Assembly: GCA_022712235.1 (NCBI GenBank)
Contig: JALAGW010000311.1
Location: forward strand, 1 to 6,438
Direction of reading: 5' to 3'
Length of the DNA stretch: 6,438 nucleotides
From: Brevundimonas sp.
GTDB taxonomy: Bacteria > Pseudomonadota > Alphaproteobacteria > Caulobacterales > Caulobacteraceae
Shown piece by piece: positions 1 to 5,719 of the stretch. Below the pieces are notes generated by a model that searched no databases, had not been told where the DNA came from, and was given only the letters and a program-made list of their open reading frames with translations. A program made the translations under genes and the position numbers. Position 1 is the first letter of the stretch. Every line of letters starts with the position of its first letter.

Positions 1-1
1 G

Positions 2-1264
2 GTGTCGCTGACCCACGGCGACGGCCCGGCGACCCTGGTGCGCTTCCAGATCGAGGAGAAGGACCTGTTCGCCTTTCGCTCGGCCCTGAGCTTCCAGTTG
101 CATGAGGCGCGCGACGGCGGCTCGCCCGAACGGGTGATCGAGGCGGGCCCCTGGGCCATTGAGGCCTATGTCGAAGATCCGCTGGAGACCCGCTTCATCC
201 AGTCGTTCAAGACCTTCGCCGCCAGCGCCGCCTTCACCGAGACGCGCATCGACAACCGCCGCTATCGCTTTGAGGACCTGCTGTCGGCCTTTCTGCTGCG
301 GCTCAAGCACCACGCGGACGGGGCCATGGACTCCCTGCCGCCGCGCATCATCGTCGGACGCCCCGTCACCTTCGCGGGCGGCAATCCCGACGAGGCCCTG
401 GCGCTGGAGCGGTATGAGGCGGCCTTCGCCCGTCTGGGCTTCACGGACATCCGCTACGCCTATGAACCCGTCGGCGCGGCCTTCTTCTTTGCGCGCGAGC
501 TGAAGCAGGACGCCAATGTCCTGGTCGCCGACTTCGGCGGCGGCACCAGCGACTTCTCCATCGTGCGGTTCGAGCGGGCCGACGGCGCGCTGAAGTCCAC
601 GCCGCTGGCGCGGTCGGGCGTGGGCGTGGCTGGCGACGCCTTCGACTATCGGATCATCGACCAGCTGGTCTCGCCGGAGCTGGGCAAGGGTAGCCTGTAG
701 CGGGCCTTCGACAACCGCCTGCCGATCCCGCAGCGTTACTACAGCGCCTTCGCCCGCTGGGACCAACTGGCCTTACTGCGGGCGTCCAAGGACATGCGCG
801 ACATTCGCGGCCTGGCGACGACGGCGCTGGAGCCCGAGAAGATCGAACGCCTAATCGAGGTGCTGGACGACAACCACGGCTATGCCCTCTATCGCGCGGT
901 CTCGAGCCTGAAAGAGGCCCTGTCGCGGGACGAGGAGGCCGTCTTCTCCTTCGTCGCCGGATCGGTGCGGATCGAAAAGCCGGTCAAACGCACGGATTTC
1001 GAGAGCTGGATCGCGCCGGAATTGCAGGCGATGGAGGCGGCCGTCGACGAGGCCATGGCCCAGTCGGGATTGGAGGGGGCGCAGATCGACCGAGTCTTCC
1101 TGACCGGCGGCACCTCCTTCGTGCCGGCGGTGCGCGACATCTTCATCCGCCGATTCGGCACCGACCGCATCGAGACCGGCGGCGAGTTCGAATCCATCGC
1201 CTCGGGCCTGGCCCTGATCGGCCGCGAGGCCGATCTGGACCTGTGGAGCCAGAAGGCGGCCTAA
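2..1264 (+). pseudogene. YegD-like Hsp70 family chaperone, 5'-partial, interrupted by in-frame TAG
   Basis: Hsp70/actin-fold ATPase of the YegD type, which lacks the long DnaK-style substrate-binding domain. The reading frame runs from the window edge, so the N-terminal phosphate-1 loop (DFGTTNS-like) lies outside; GTG at 2-4 is only an internal codon. Visible landmarks, counted in codons from base 2, are IVGRPV at about 117-122, YEPVGAA at about 154-160 and the phosphate-2 loop DFGGGTSD at about 177-184. After the stop come the adenosine-binding loop FLTGGTSFVP and the C-terminal FESIASGLALIG. A TAG at 698-700 (codon 233) interrupts the frame. The same frame continues without another stop for 187 codons (RAFDNRLPIPQRYY...) to TAA at 1262-1264. 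A product ending at the TAG would lose half the nucleotide-binding site. E. coli YegD is about 450 aa; 420 sense codons are visible here. Either a recent pseudogene, a sequencing error or a read-through gene. The family call is firm; the pseudogene status is less so. Confidence 0.85.
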
Positions 1265-1908
1265 TCGCGGTCGGGCGCGCCCAGCGGGAAGTAGGCGCGA
1301 TAGGGTCGGGCCTCGTCCACCGCCCGCGCCATCGACGGCCGGGCCAGCAGCCGGGCGCGATAGGCTTTCAGCGTCTTGAAGCGATCCTCGATCGGGTGCG
1401 ACCAGTCGGCGTAGAAGAGCGCGGGCGCGGCGGCGCAGTCGGCCAGGCTGAAGCCGTGGTCGGTGGCCCATTCCCGCCCCGCCAGCCGTTGGTCCAGCCA
1501 AGCGTAGGACGTTTCCAGCATCCGCCTGGCCTCGGCCACGCCGTAGGGATCGCGGTCGCCCCCGGGCCGCAGGGCGTCGGCCACCAGCTTCTGCTGCGGC
1601 GTCGAGACATAGTGGTCGAACACCCGGTCCATCATCCGGACCTCGACGGCGGCGGCGGGATCGGCGGGGACCAGCCGCACCGGGCCGGGATGATGCACGG
1701 CCAGATGCTCGACGATGGCGGTGGCCTCGACGACCGTGTGGTCGCCGTCCTGCAAGACCGGAAACTTCCGAACCGGCCACAGCGCCGTCAGCTCGGCGAA
1801 GGCGGCCTCGCCCTCCAGAAGCCGGAACTCGAACGGCGTGTCGTTCTCATACAGCGCGATCAGCGCCTTCTGGCAGTAGGACGAGAAGGGATGGGCGTAG
1901 AGCTCCAT
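1261..1908 (-). CDS. Glutathione S-transferase family protein
   Basis: A 215-aa protein of normal cytosolic GST length; such enzymes conjugate or reduce substrates with glutathione. The N-terminal thioredoxin-like domain (about 1-75) opens with MELYAHPFSSYCQKA, placing Ser9/Ser10 and Cys12 where GSTs carry the glutathione-activating residue. The cis-proline is Pro50 in KFPVL, and EATAIVEHL (61-69) is the gamma-glutamyl binding helix. The alpha-helical C-terminal domain (about 85-205) holds the N-capping box FSLAD (153-157), typical of GST folding. ATG at 1906-1908 is preceded by AAGGAG (1915-1920) with a 6-base spacer, which fixes the start. The TAG stop (1261-1263) interlocks with the TAA of the convergent Hsp70 gene in the tetranucleotide CTAA. 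The upstream lipoprotein gene lies 65 bases away on the same strand, so co-transcription is possible. The substrate cannot be deduced. Confidence 0.9.
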   Translation of the reverse strand: MELYAHPFSSYCQKALIALYENDTPFEFRLLEGEAAFAELTALWPVRKFPVLQDGDHTVVEATAIVEHLAVHHPGPVRLVPADPAAAVEVRMMDRVFDHYVSTPQQKLVADALRPGGDRDPYGVAEARRMLETSYAWLDQRLAGREWATDHGFSLADCAAAPALFYADWSHPIEDRFKTLKAYRARLLARPSMARAVDEARPYRAYFPLGAPDRD

Positions 1909-1973
1909 GGGCGTCTCCTTCGGAACCTTGTTCGATGTCTGCGGACGTTACATGCGTCTGGGGGAGCGGACGC

Positions 1974-2429
1974 TCAGTGATCACCTGAAATGGGTTGTCC
2001 TAGTTTCCAGTCTGCGACATTCCATTCGAAGACGTCGCCGGTCGCCTTCCTGACGGCGAACCAACCCATGTTTGTGCTGCCGCACGGTTCATCCGAGCAA
2101 TGGGCGCGAAGAGCCTGGACATAATAGCCGGAAGGGGCGTCCGCCTCCGGGATCTGATCGCAGTAAGCGACATGGCTGATCGGCAGGCCTCTTTGCCCCG
2201 TCACTCGCAGCTTCGCCGTGGCGCACGCGCTCTCGGCATCGCGCACTGGGGCTTCTTCAGAGGTCTTGCCGCCGCTCGCCATTTGTTGAGCTAGATGGGC
2301 GTGACGGTCCTGATCGTTCACGCGGTTCGCGCGCTCGTTAACGGCGAATTGGACCGTTGGCGTGCGCTCACCACACCCTGCGATCGCGATGGTCAACAGC
2401 AAGCCGATGGTCAGCGTGTCAACTCTCAT
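1974..2429 (-). CDS. Small putative lipoprotein of unknown function
   Basis: A 151-aa protein with an N-terminal lipoprotein signal: MR, a hydrophobic stretch at about 5-18, and the lipobox I-A-G-C with Cys19 as the lipidated residue. It should be membrane-anchored on the periplasmic side; Gly20-Glu21 after the cysteine do not give an Asp+2 inner-membrane retention signal. Four more cysteines (69, 90, 111, 116) could form two disulfides. The C-terminal part (about 120-145: MGWFAVRKATGDVFEWNV) looks like a compact beta-rich domain. I do not recognise a named family. The frame stays open upstream through the yffB region, but ATG at 2427-2429 is chosen because the signal peptide begins there and AAGG (2438-2441) sits 8 bases before it. 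By hand count the gene is about 61% GC, below its neighbours at about 70%, which hints at a different origin. Lipoprotein nature is likely; the role is unknown. Confidence 0.75.
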   Translation of the reverse strand: MRVDTLTIGLLLTIAIAGCGERTPTVQFAVNERANRVNDQDRHAHLAQQMASGGKTSEEAPVRDAESACATAKLRVTGQRGLPISHVAYCDQIPEADAPSGYYVQALRAHCSDEPCGSTNMGWFAVRKATGDVFEWNVADWKLGQPISGDH

Positions 2430-2434
2430 TTGGA

Positions 2435-2462
2435 GGACCTTGTCACGACTTTCGCAAGGTCC
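2435..2462. repeat. Perfect 8-bp inverted repeat in leader of the lipoprotein gene
   Basis: The arms GGACCTTG (2435-2442) and CAAGGTCC (2455-2462) are exactly complementary around a 12-base loop. The repeat lies 5 bases upstream of the minus-strand ATG at 2429. Its proximal arm contains the AAGG ribosome-binding site of the lipoprotein gene. In the minus-strand mRNA it would form a stem that hides the Shine-Dalgarno bases; as DNA it could be an operator in the 138-base divergent region shared with yffB. What is seen is only the symmetry and its position; function is inferred. Confidence 0.6.
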
Positions 2463-2567
2463 GCAACGGGCCAAGCCCCGATACTCGTTTCCACCCAGGC
2501 GCCAGAATTTGACCCCTCCGTCTCCCGATGCCAGATCGCGGTCCTCAGCATTGCGAGGGAGCGCTCC

Positions 2568-2921
2568 ATGACCATCACCCTGTACGGCATCAAGGCCTGC
2601 GACACGATGAAGAAGGCGCGCGTCTGGCTGGATGGGCGGGGCGTGGACTACGCCTTCCATGACTACAAGGTCGCGGGCGCGAACAAGGCGGATCTGGAGC
2701 GCTGGGTGGCAGAGCATGGCTGGGAGACGGTGCTGAACCGCGCCGGGACCACCTTCCGCAAGCTGTCGGACGCCGACAAGGCCGACCTGAACGCCGACAA
2801 GGCCATCGCCCTGATGCTGGCCCAGCCGTCGATGATCAAGCGGCCGGTGCTGGACCTGGGCGACGGGCGGACTTTGGTCGGCTTCAAGCCCGAGCGCTAC
2901 GCCGAGGCCTTTGGCGTCTAA
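2568..2921 (+). CDS. yffB: YffB/ArsC-Spx family thioredoxin-fold protein
   Basis: A 117-aa protein that closely resembles E. coli YffB from memory: MTITLYGIKACDTMKKAR at the start, YAFHDYKV at about 28-35, the NRAGTTFRKL segment at about 59-68, and IKRPVLDL at about 87-94 followed by GFKPERYAEAF. The fold is an ArsC-like thioredoxin fold. The N-terminal cysteine (Cys11 in K-A-C-D-T) is the conserved reactive thiol, and the RP of IKRP is the family's cis-proline neighbourhood. Members are often annotated as arsenate reductase, but YffB-type proteins are thought to be glutathione-dependent thiol reductases, so arsenate should not be assumed; no ars genes are nearby. The start is ATG at 2568 because GAGGGA (2555-2560) lies 7 bases upstream and homology begins there, although the frame is open further upstream. 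Its TAA overlaps the convergent DUF2188-like gene by 4 bases. Confidence 0.9.
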   Translation: MTITLYGIKACDTMKKARVWLDGRGVDYAFHDYKVAGANKADLERWVAEHGWETVLNRAGTTFRKLSDADKADLNADKAIALMLAQPSMIKRPVLDLGDGRTLVGFKPERYAEAFGV

Positions 2922-3157
2922 TCCTCGACGGTGGTTTCCGGGCGGTCGTGGCCGTCCGCTCGTTCGGTGATCCACTGGCCCGAGGCGTCCTCGAACTCGA
3001 TCCATGAGGTGCGGTCCGGCACCTGCTGTTCGCGCGAGACCGCGACGGCGGCGGCGCGCGCGGCGTCGTGAGTGGCGAAGGTCTCGGAGAAGCTGTCGCC
3101 CAGCTTGTAGGCCCAGCCGCCGTCATGCGGGACGATGCGATAGACGATACGGGTCAC
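2918..3157 (-). CDS. DUF2188-like small protein
   Basis: A 79-aa protein whose core TRIVYRIVPHDGGWAYK (2-18), followed by TFATHDAARAAAVAVSRE (about 27-44), matches the remembered DUF2188 pattern: a beta strand with VxP, GGW, then an alanine-rich helix after a T/A-aromatic segment. A final beta strand is SWIEFEDASGQW. No signal peptide or membrane segment, so cytoplasmic; function is unknown for the family. The start is GTG at 3155-3157, not the in-frame TTG 18 bases upstream, because AAGGA (3164-3168) is placed 6 bases before the GTG. This gene follows the membrane-protein gene by only 10 bases, so the two form an operon and translation is probably coupled. The TAG stop shares bases with the TAA of convergent yffB. 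Family assignment is moderately sure. Confidence 0.75.
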   Translation of the reverse strand: MTRIVYRIVPHDGGWAYKLGDSFSETFATHDAARAAAVAVSREQQVPDRTSWIEFEDASGQWITERADGHDRPETTVED

Positions 3158-3163
3158 GCGGTT

Positions 3164-3168
3164 TCCTT
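3164..3168 (-). promoter_or_regulatory. Ribosome-binding site deciding the GTG start
   Basis: AAGGA with a 6-base spacer before GTG at 3157. Its first A is the last base of the TGA stop of the upstream membrane-protein gene, an arrangement that lets ribosomes terminating on the first gene reinitiate on the second. Confidence 0.7.
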
Positions 3169-3662
3169 CAGGCAAGAGCCGCTGCCGATAAGCGGCGACG
3201 GCGGGACAGAAGCTGTAGCGTTACGCCCAGGATCAGCAGGACCAGCAGGGTCAGCTGGAAGCCGACCACCAGCGGATCCTCGACGCCCGAGGCGATCGGA
3301 TCGCTCGCCGGCAGCCGCGTCAGAGTCTCGGTGACGCTGGGCAGCAGCAGGGTGAAATAGGAGATGCTCAGCGCTATGGTCTCGATCGACCAGCGATAGC
3401 GGGCCAGGGGCTTGATGAAGCCCACGGTCGCCCCGACCGTCAGGGAGATCAGGCTGAGCGCTGCGACAGCGGCCCCCGGTGGGGTCTTGATGACGAAGAC
3501 GGCCGAGATCGCGCCGATGAACATGAAGACCAGATAGGCCTTGCCCCACCGCGTGGTGGGGTCGATCCGTCCGTGCATGAGCAGCAGGATCAGGCCGATG
3601 GGGACGGCGGGCAGGCTGCCGAGCGTATGAAACCAGCCCAGCGCAGACAGTTGGGGCAGCAT
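3168..3662 (-). CDS. Five-helix integral membrane protein of unknown function
   Basis: A 164-aa hydrophobic protein with about five membrane segments: roughly 12-29, 41-58, 64-82, 92-112 and 131-152. It ends in an arginine cluster (SRRRR, about 153-157), which by the positive-inside rule puts the C-terminus in the cytoplasm. Polar marks include GWFHTLG near the start, His30 in LMHGR, and DPTTRWGKAY between helices 1 and 2. The pattern of a histidine in helix 1 and R-W-G before helix 2 is loosely like small DUF2306-type membrane proteins, but the match is too weak to name a family. ATG at 3660-3662 has GAGG (3670-3673) 7 bases upstream. It is the first gene of a two-gene operon with the DUF2188-like gene; 109 bases separate it from the UrcA gene upstream. 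Confidence 0.75.
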   Translation of the reverse strand: MLPQLSALGWFHTLGSLPAVPIGLILLLMHGRIDPTTRWGKAYLVFMFIGAISAVFVIKTPPGAAVAALSLISLTVGATVGFIKPLARYRWSIETIALSISYFTLLLPSVTETLTRLPASDPIASGVEDPLVVGFQLTLLVLLILGVTLQLLSRRRRLSAAALA

Positions 3663-3771
3663 GGCGACACCTCAGGTCAGGGGAAGGATCAAGGCCACTG
3701 CACGCGCGAACAACGCCGCACCATCACCGTTGATCGACCCGAAGCCGCTGTCGAGTCACGCTGTGGTGACG

Positions 3772-4071
3772 TCAACGCGCCCGGCGCAGCTCCAAGGCGG
3801 CGCGGTGGGCGGCGGTCCAGCGTTCGCCGTCCAGACGGTTGATCGCGAAGCGTCGCATTTCCGCTTCGCAGATCTTTGTCCCGCGCAGGCTGGGCGGCGT
3901 GACGACAGCCCGGTGCTGATCGCAGAAGGCGTCGGCGGCGGCGTCGACGCGTTGGATGAAGATCCTGGCCTGCTCGGGACGACTGAAATCCAGATCGGAT
4001 ACCTGAACTCTTAGTTCTGGCGCGTCTGAGGCGGCGGCCGAGAGGGCGAGGGCGAGACTGGCGATCATCAT
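3772..4071 (-). CDS. UrcA family protein
   Basis: A 99-aa exported protein of UrcA type: the strand-forming LRVQVSDLDFSRPEQAR (20-36), the helix IQRVDAAADAFCD, and a C-terminal C-x-x-E-M-R-R-F segment. Cys50 and Cys68 are the usual pair and could be disulfide-bonded in the periplasm. UrcA proteins are small, common in Caulobacterales and Sphingomonadales, and have no established function. Residues 1-14 look like a short signal peptide with cleavage near A-A-A/S, although it lacks a basic residue at the N-terminus. The frame stays open to a TTG at 4125 that would add RR near the start, but no ribosome-binding site precedes it. GGGAG (4080-4084) lies 8 bases before ATG at 4069-4071, so the short form is preferred. 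It is divergent from the sigma-factor operon. Confidence 0.85.
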   Translation of the reverse strand: MMIASLALALSAAASDAPELRVQVSDLDFSRPEQARIFIQRVDAAADAFCDQHRAVVTPPSLRGTKICEAEMRRFAINRLDGERWTAAHRAALELRRAR

Positions 4072-4079
4072 GGTGGTGG

Positions 4080-4084
4080 CTCCC
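4080..4084 (-). promoter_or_regulatory. Ribosome-binding site deciding the UrcA start
   Basis: GGGAG 8 bases before ATG at 4071. It supports this start over the in-frame TTG at 4125, which has no purine-rich site ahead of it. Confidence 0.6.
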
Positions 4085-4125
4085 TGGGTTCCGGCAAGAC
4101 CGGTCGGGGGAACAAGACGGCGCAA

Positions 4126-4135
4126 TGCGTACGCA
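4126..4135. repeat. Perfect 10-bp palindrome in the divergent intergenic region
   Basis: TGCGTACGCA reads identically on both strands. It lies 54 bases upstream of the UrcA start and 184 bases upstream of the DUF6249 start. It could be a binding site for a dimeric regulator of one or both divergent units. Only the symmetry is seen. Confidence 0.35.
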
Positions 4136-4319
4136 GTTACGGCAGCGCTTGTTAAATCGCGGTCATGTCCGAGGGCCGAAACGCCGGGCGGATCGGAAAA
4201 GCGCGCCTTACAAAGAGTTCATGCGCGATCCTGCATCCGTTCGAGCCGATCAACGCCTCTTGTGATCAGAAGGCCGCAGCGTCACGCTCGGCTCCGGTAT
4301 TCAAGAAGGGGCGAAACCC

Positions 4320-4703
4320 ATGGACGGACTCGAAGTTCTCATTCCTCTGGCGCCATTCATCATGATCATCGCGATCGTGGTCGTGCCGGCCTGGCTGAAG
4401 AGCAAGGAGCGCAAGGAGATGCAGGCGACCCTGCGCTCGGCGATTGAAAAAGGTCAGCCGCTGCCGCCGGAAGTGATCGACTCGCTCAGCAAGGACAACA
4501 TCAAGCCGCCGGCGACCGCCGCACGGGACCTGCGGGTCGGAGTCATCCTGCTGGCGGTCAGCCTGGGCATCGCCATCTTCGGCTATGCGGTCAGCTTCGC
4601 CGAGATGGACGCCTTCTATCCGATCAGCGGAATCGCGGCGATCCCCGGCATGATCGGTCTGGCCTTCATCGTCCTGAGCTTCTTCAACAAGAACAAGGGC
4701 TGA
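4320..4703 (+). CDS. DUF6249 domain-containing membrane protein
   Basis: A 127-aa protein with three predicted membrane helices: about 6-25, 71-92 and 101-121. The cytoplasmic loop KSKERKEMQATLRSAIEKG (27-45), followed by QPLPPEVIDSL (46-56), is the characteristic part of DUF6249: a charged helix, then G-Q-P-L-P-P-E-V-I-D. It ends in FFNKNKG. Family members are, from memory, often encoded beside ECF sigma factors; here the sigma gene starts 24 bases downstream on the same strand, so the two are co-transcribed. It may take part in membrane signalling to the sigma factor or its partner, but no mechanism is known. ATG at 4320 is preceded by AAGGGG (4306-4311) with an 8-base spacer. Confidence 0.85.
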   Translation: MDGLEVLIPLAPFIMIIAIVVVPAWLKSKERKEMQATLRSAIEKGQPLPPEVIDSLSKDNIKPPATAARDLRVGVILLAVSLGIAIFGYAVSFAEMDAFYPISGIAAIPGMIGLAFIVLSFFNKNKG

Positions 4704-4727
4704 GGGCGACGGGAAGGGGAGACCGTC

Positions 4728-5285
4728 ATGGCCAAGCCTTTACGCGATCTGCACGATGTCGAGCTCGCCGCCCTGTCGGCGGCGGGCGGGCGGCGCGAGT
4801 TCGGGGAGCTGGTGCGTCGCCACAGCCCGGCGGTGCGCGGTCTGCTGCGTCGGATGGGGGCGCAACCCGCCCTGGCCGACGACGTGGCCCAGGACGCCTT
4901 TCTGCTGGCGTTCGAGAAGTGCGCCGAGTTTCGTGGCGAGGGGACGTTCGGCGCCTGGATCAAGCGGATCGCCGCACGCATCTATCTGAAGCGTCGCTCG
5001 AAGGACGCCCGCTATGTGGCCGAGGTCGAGAACGACGAGGTCGCGCCCCATGTCGACAGCGCCGGGCGTATGGATCTGGACGAGGCGATGAAGGGGCTGA
5101 CCGAGCCGGAGCGCCTGTGCGTCTCCCTGTGCCACGGCGCGGGCCTGTCCCATCCCGAAATCGCGGCGGCCATTAATTTGCCGCTTGGAACGGTGAAATC
5201 TCATGTCAAGCGTGGTCTGGATAAACTTCGGGCCCGGCTCCAGTCGGAACCGGTTGCTCACGGGAGCGCGTCCCATGTCGGTTGA
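4728..5285 (+). CDS. ECF (sigma-70 family) RNA polymerase sigma factor
   Basis: A 185-aa two-domain sigma factor of extracytoplasmic-function size. Region 2 (about 24-92) contains FGELVRRHSPAV (2.1), the core-binding helix DDVAQDAFLLAFEK (51-64, region 2.2), and FGAWIKRIAARIYLKRRS (74-91, regions 2.3-2.4 that melt and read the -10 element). After a linker with an acidic stretch, region 4 (about 118-172) has LTEPERLCVSL and the helix-turn-helix LSHPEIAAAINLPLGTVKSHVKRG, which reads the -35 element. AAGGGGAG (4714-4721) lies 6 bases before the ATG. It is the middle gene of an operon, after DUF6249, and its last 11 bases overlap the next gene, a probable anti-sigma factor. ECF operons are commonly autoregulated, and a weak ECF-like match lies upstream of the operon. 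The signal and regulon cannot be told from sequence. Confidence 0.93.
   Translation: MAKPLRDLHDVELAALSAAGGRREFGELVRRHSPAVRGLLRRMGAQPALADDVAQDAFLLAFEKCAEFRGEGTFGAWIKRIAARIYLKRRSKDARYVAEVENDEVAPHVDSAGRMDLDEAMKGLTEPERLCVSLCHGAGLSHPEIAAAINLPLGTVKSHVKRGLDKLRARLQSEPVAHGSASHVG
5262..5266 (+). promoter_or_regulatory. Ribosome-binding site inside the sigma gene, deciding the start of its partner
   Basis: GGGAG followed by 8 bases and ATG at 5275. Because it lies inside the sigma-factor coding region, translation of the two genes is probably coupled, which would keep sigma and its membrane partner in fixed ratio. Confidence 0.65.
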
Positions 5286-5700
5286 TGAGTTCGACCCTGC
5301 CATCGAGCGCCTGTTTGCGCGCGCGCCGAACTTCGCCGATTCGGCCCAGTTTGAAGCCGGCGTGGCGGCGAAACTGTCGAAGAGTTCGCGCTTCCGCACC
5401 GTGGCCCTTTCTGCCGCGGGCCTGATCGGCGGCGTCATCGCCGTGCGCGAGGTCCTGAACGTCAACTTCAACTTCACTGAGTCGTCGGCCTCCGCATCGA
5501 CGGGTTCCCAACCTGTCGCGCAGGGGCTGAGCATGGCGGGCGTGGACGGCGCCCAGGCGGTTCAATCCTTGCTGGATCGGCTGGGGTTGAGCGGGTTCGA
5601 CATGAGCTCCATGGGCGGAATGCAGCTGTTCTGGGCCACGGCCGGGGTGCTGGTCGCCTTGCTGGCGGCCGGGGTCGTGAAACTGTCTCAGGAAATCTGA
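5275..5700 (+). CDS. Two-helix membrane protein, putative anti-sigma factor
   Basis: A 141-aa protein with a cytoplasmic N-terminal part (1-42), a membrane segment at about 43-60 (VALSAAGLIGGVIAV), a Ser/Gly-rich loop (about 61-115) with FNFTESSASAS and GFDMSSMGGM, and a second membrane segment at about 116-137. The N-terminal DEFDPAIERLFARAPNF, followed by FEAGVAAKL, is a short helical region that could bind the sigma factor. The role is inferred from position: it overlaps the ECF sigma gene by 11 bases, as anti-sigma genes usually do. It has no HxxxCxxC zinc anti-sigma motif and no cysteine at all, so it would be a non-zinc type. ATG at 5275 is chosen from its Shine-Dalgarno; the frame is open further upstream within the sigma gene. 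Membrane topology is well supported, the anti-sigma role moderately. Confidence 0.7.
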   Translation: MSVDEFDPAIERLFARAPNFADSAQFEAGVAAKLSKSSRFRTVALSAAGLIGGVIAVREVLNVNFNFTESSASASTGSQPVAQGLSMAGVDGAQAVQSLLDRLGLSGFDMSSMGGMQLFWATAGVLVALLAAGVVKLSQEI

Positions 5701-5715
5701 GCGCCGTTTTCCTGA
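5688..5715 (+). repeat. Perfect 8-bp inverted repeat across the stop codon of the putative anti-sigma gene
   Basis: TCAGGAAA (5688-5695) and TTTCCTGA (5708-5715) are exact complements around a 12-base loop that contains the TGA stop at 5698-5700. The transcript would form a modest stem-loop at the 3' end of the operon. No U-run follows, so it is not a standard intrinsic terminator; it may protect the 3' end or be chance. Confidence 0.4.
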
Positions 5716-5719
5716 CGAA

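Noticed and set aside
851..1780. Long minus-strand open frame (309 codons) across the Hsp70 and GST genes
   Set aside because: It is arginine- and glycine-rich low-complexity translation in the shadow of two well-recognised genes, a usual by-product of high GC.
1964..1975. GAGCGGACGCTC inverted repeat at the end of the lipoprotein gene
   Set aside because: The loop would be 2 bases, or the stem 4 bp; no T-run follows, and it overlaps the stop codon.
2295..2567. Upstream extension of yffB from base 2295
   Set aside because: The extra residues overlap the lipoprotein gene, look non-coding, and the YffB homology and a good Shine-Dalgarno begin exactly at 2568.
2568..2921. Annotation of the YffB-like gene as an arsenate resistance reductase
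   Set aside because: Sequence agrees with YffB rather than classical ArsC, and there is no arsR, arsB or acr3 gene in the window.
2430..3005. Upstream extension of the lipoprotein frame over yffB
   Set aside because: The lipoprotein signal peptide starts at 2429; the extension is only the antisense of yffB.
3755..3770. GTCAC / GTGAC inverted repeat just after the UrcA stop, considered as a terminator
   Set aside because: Only a 5-bp stem with a 6-base loop and no T-run on the minus strand; too weak to call.
4136..4158. Possible sigma-73 promoter: GTTACG, 9 bases, then GTTAAATC (one mismatch to GCTANAWC)
   Set aside because: The -10 half is good, but the -35 half matches only 4 of 6 and the spacer is shorter than the usual 10-14, so it is not strong enough to annotate.
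4740..5534. Minus-strand open frame of 264 codons opposite the sigma factor gene
   Set aside because: Antisense to a clear ECF sigma factor and its partner; no recognisable domain and no good ribosome-binding site.
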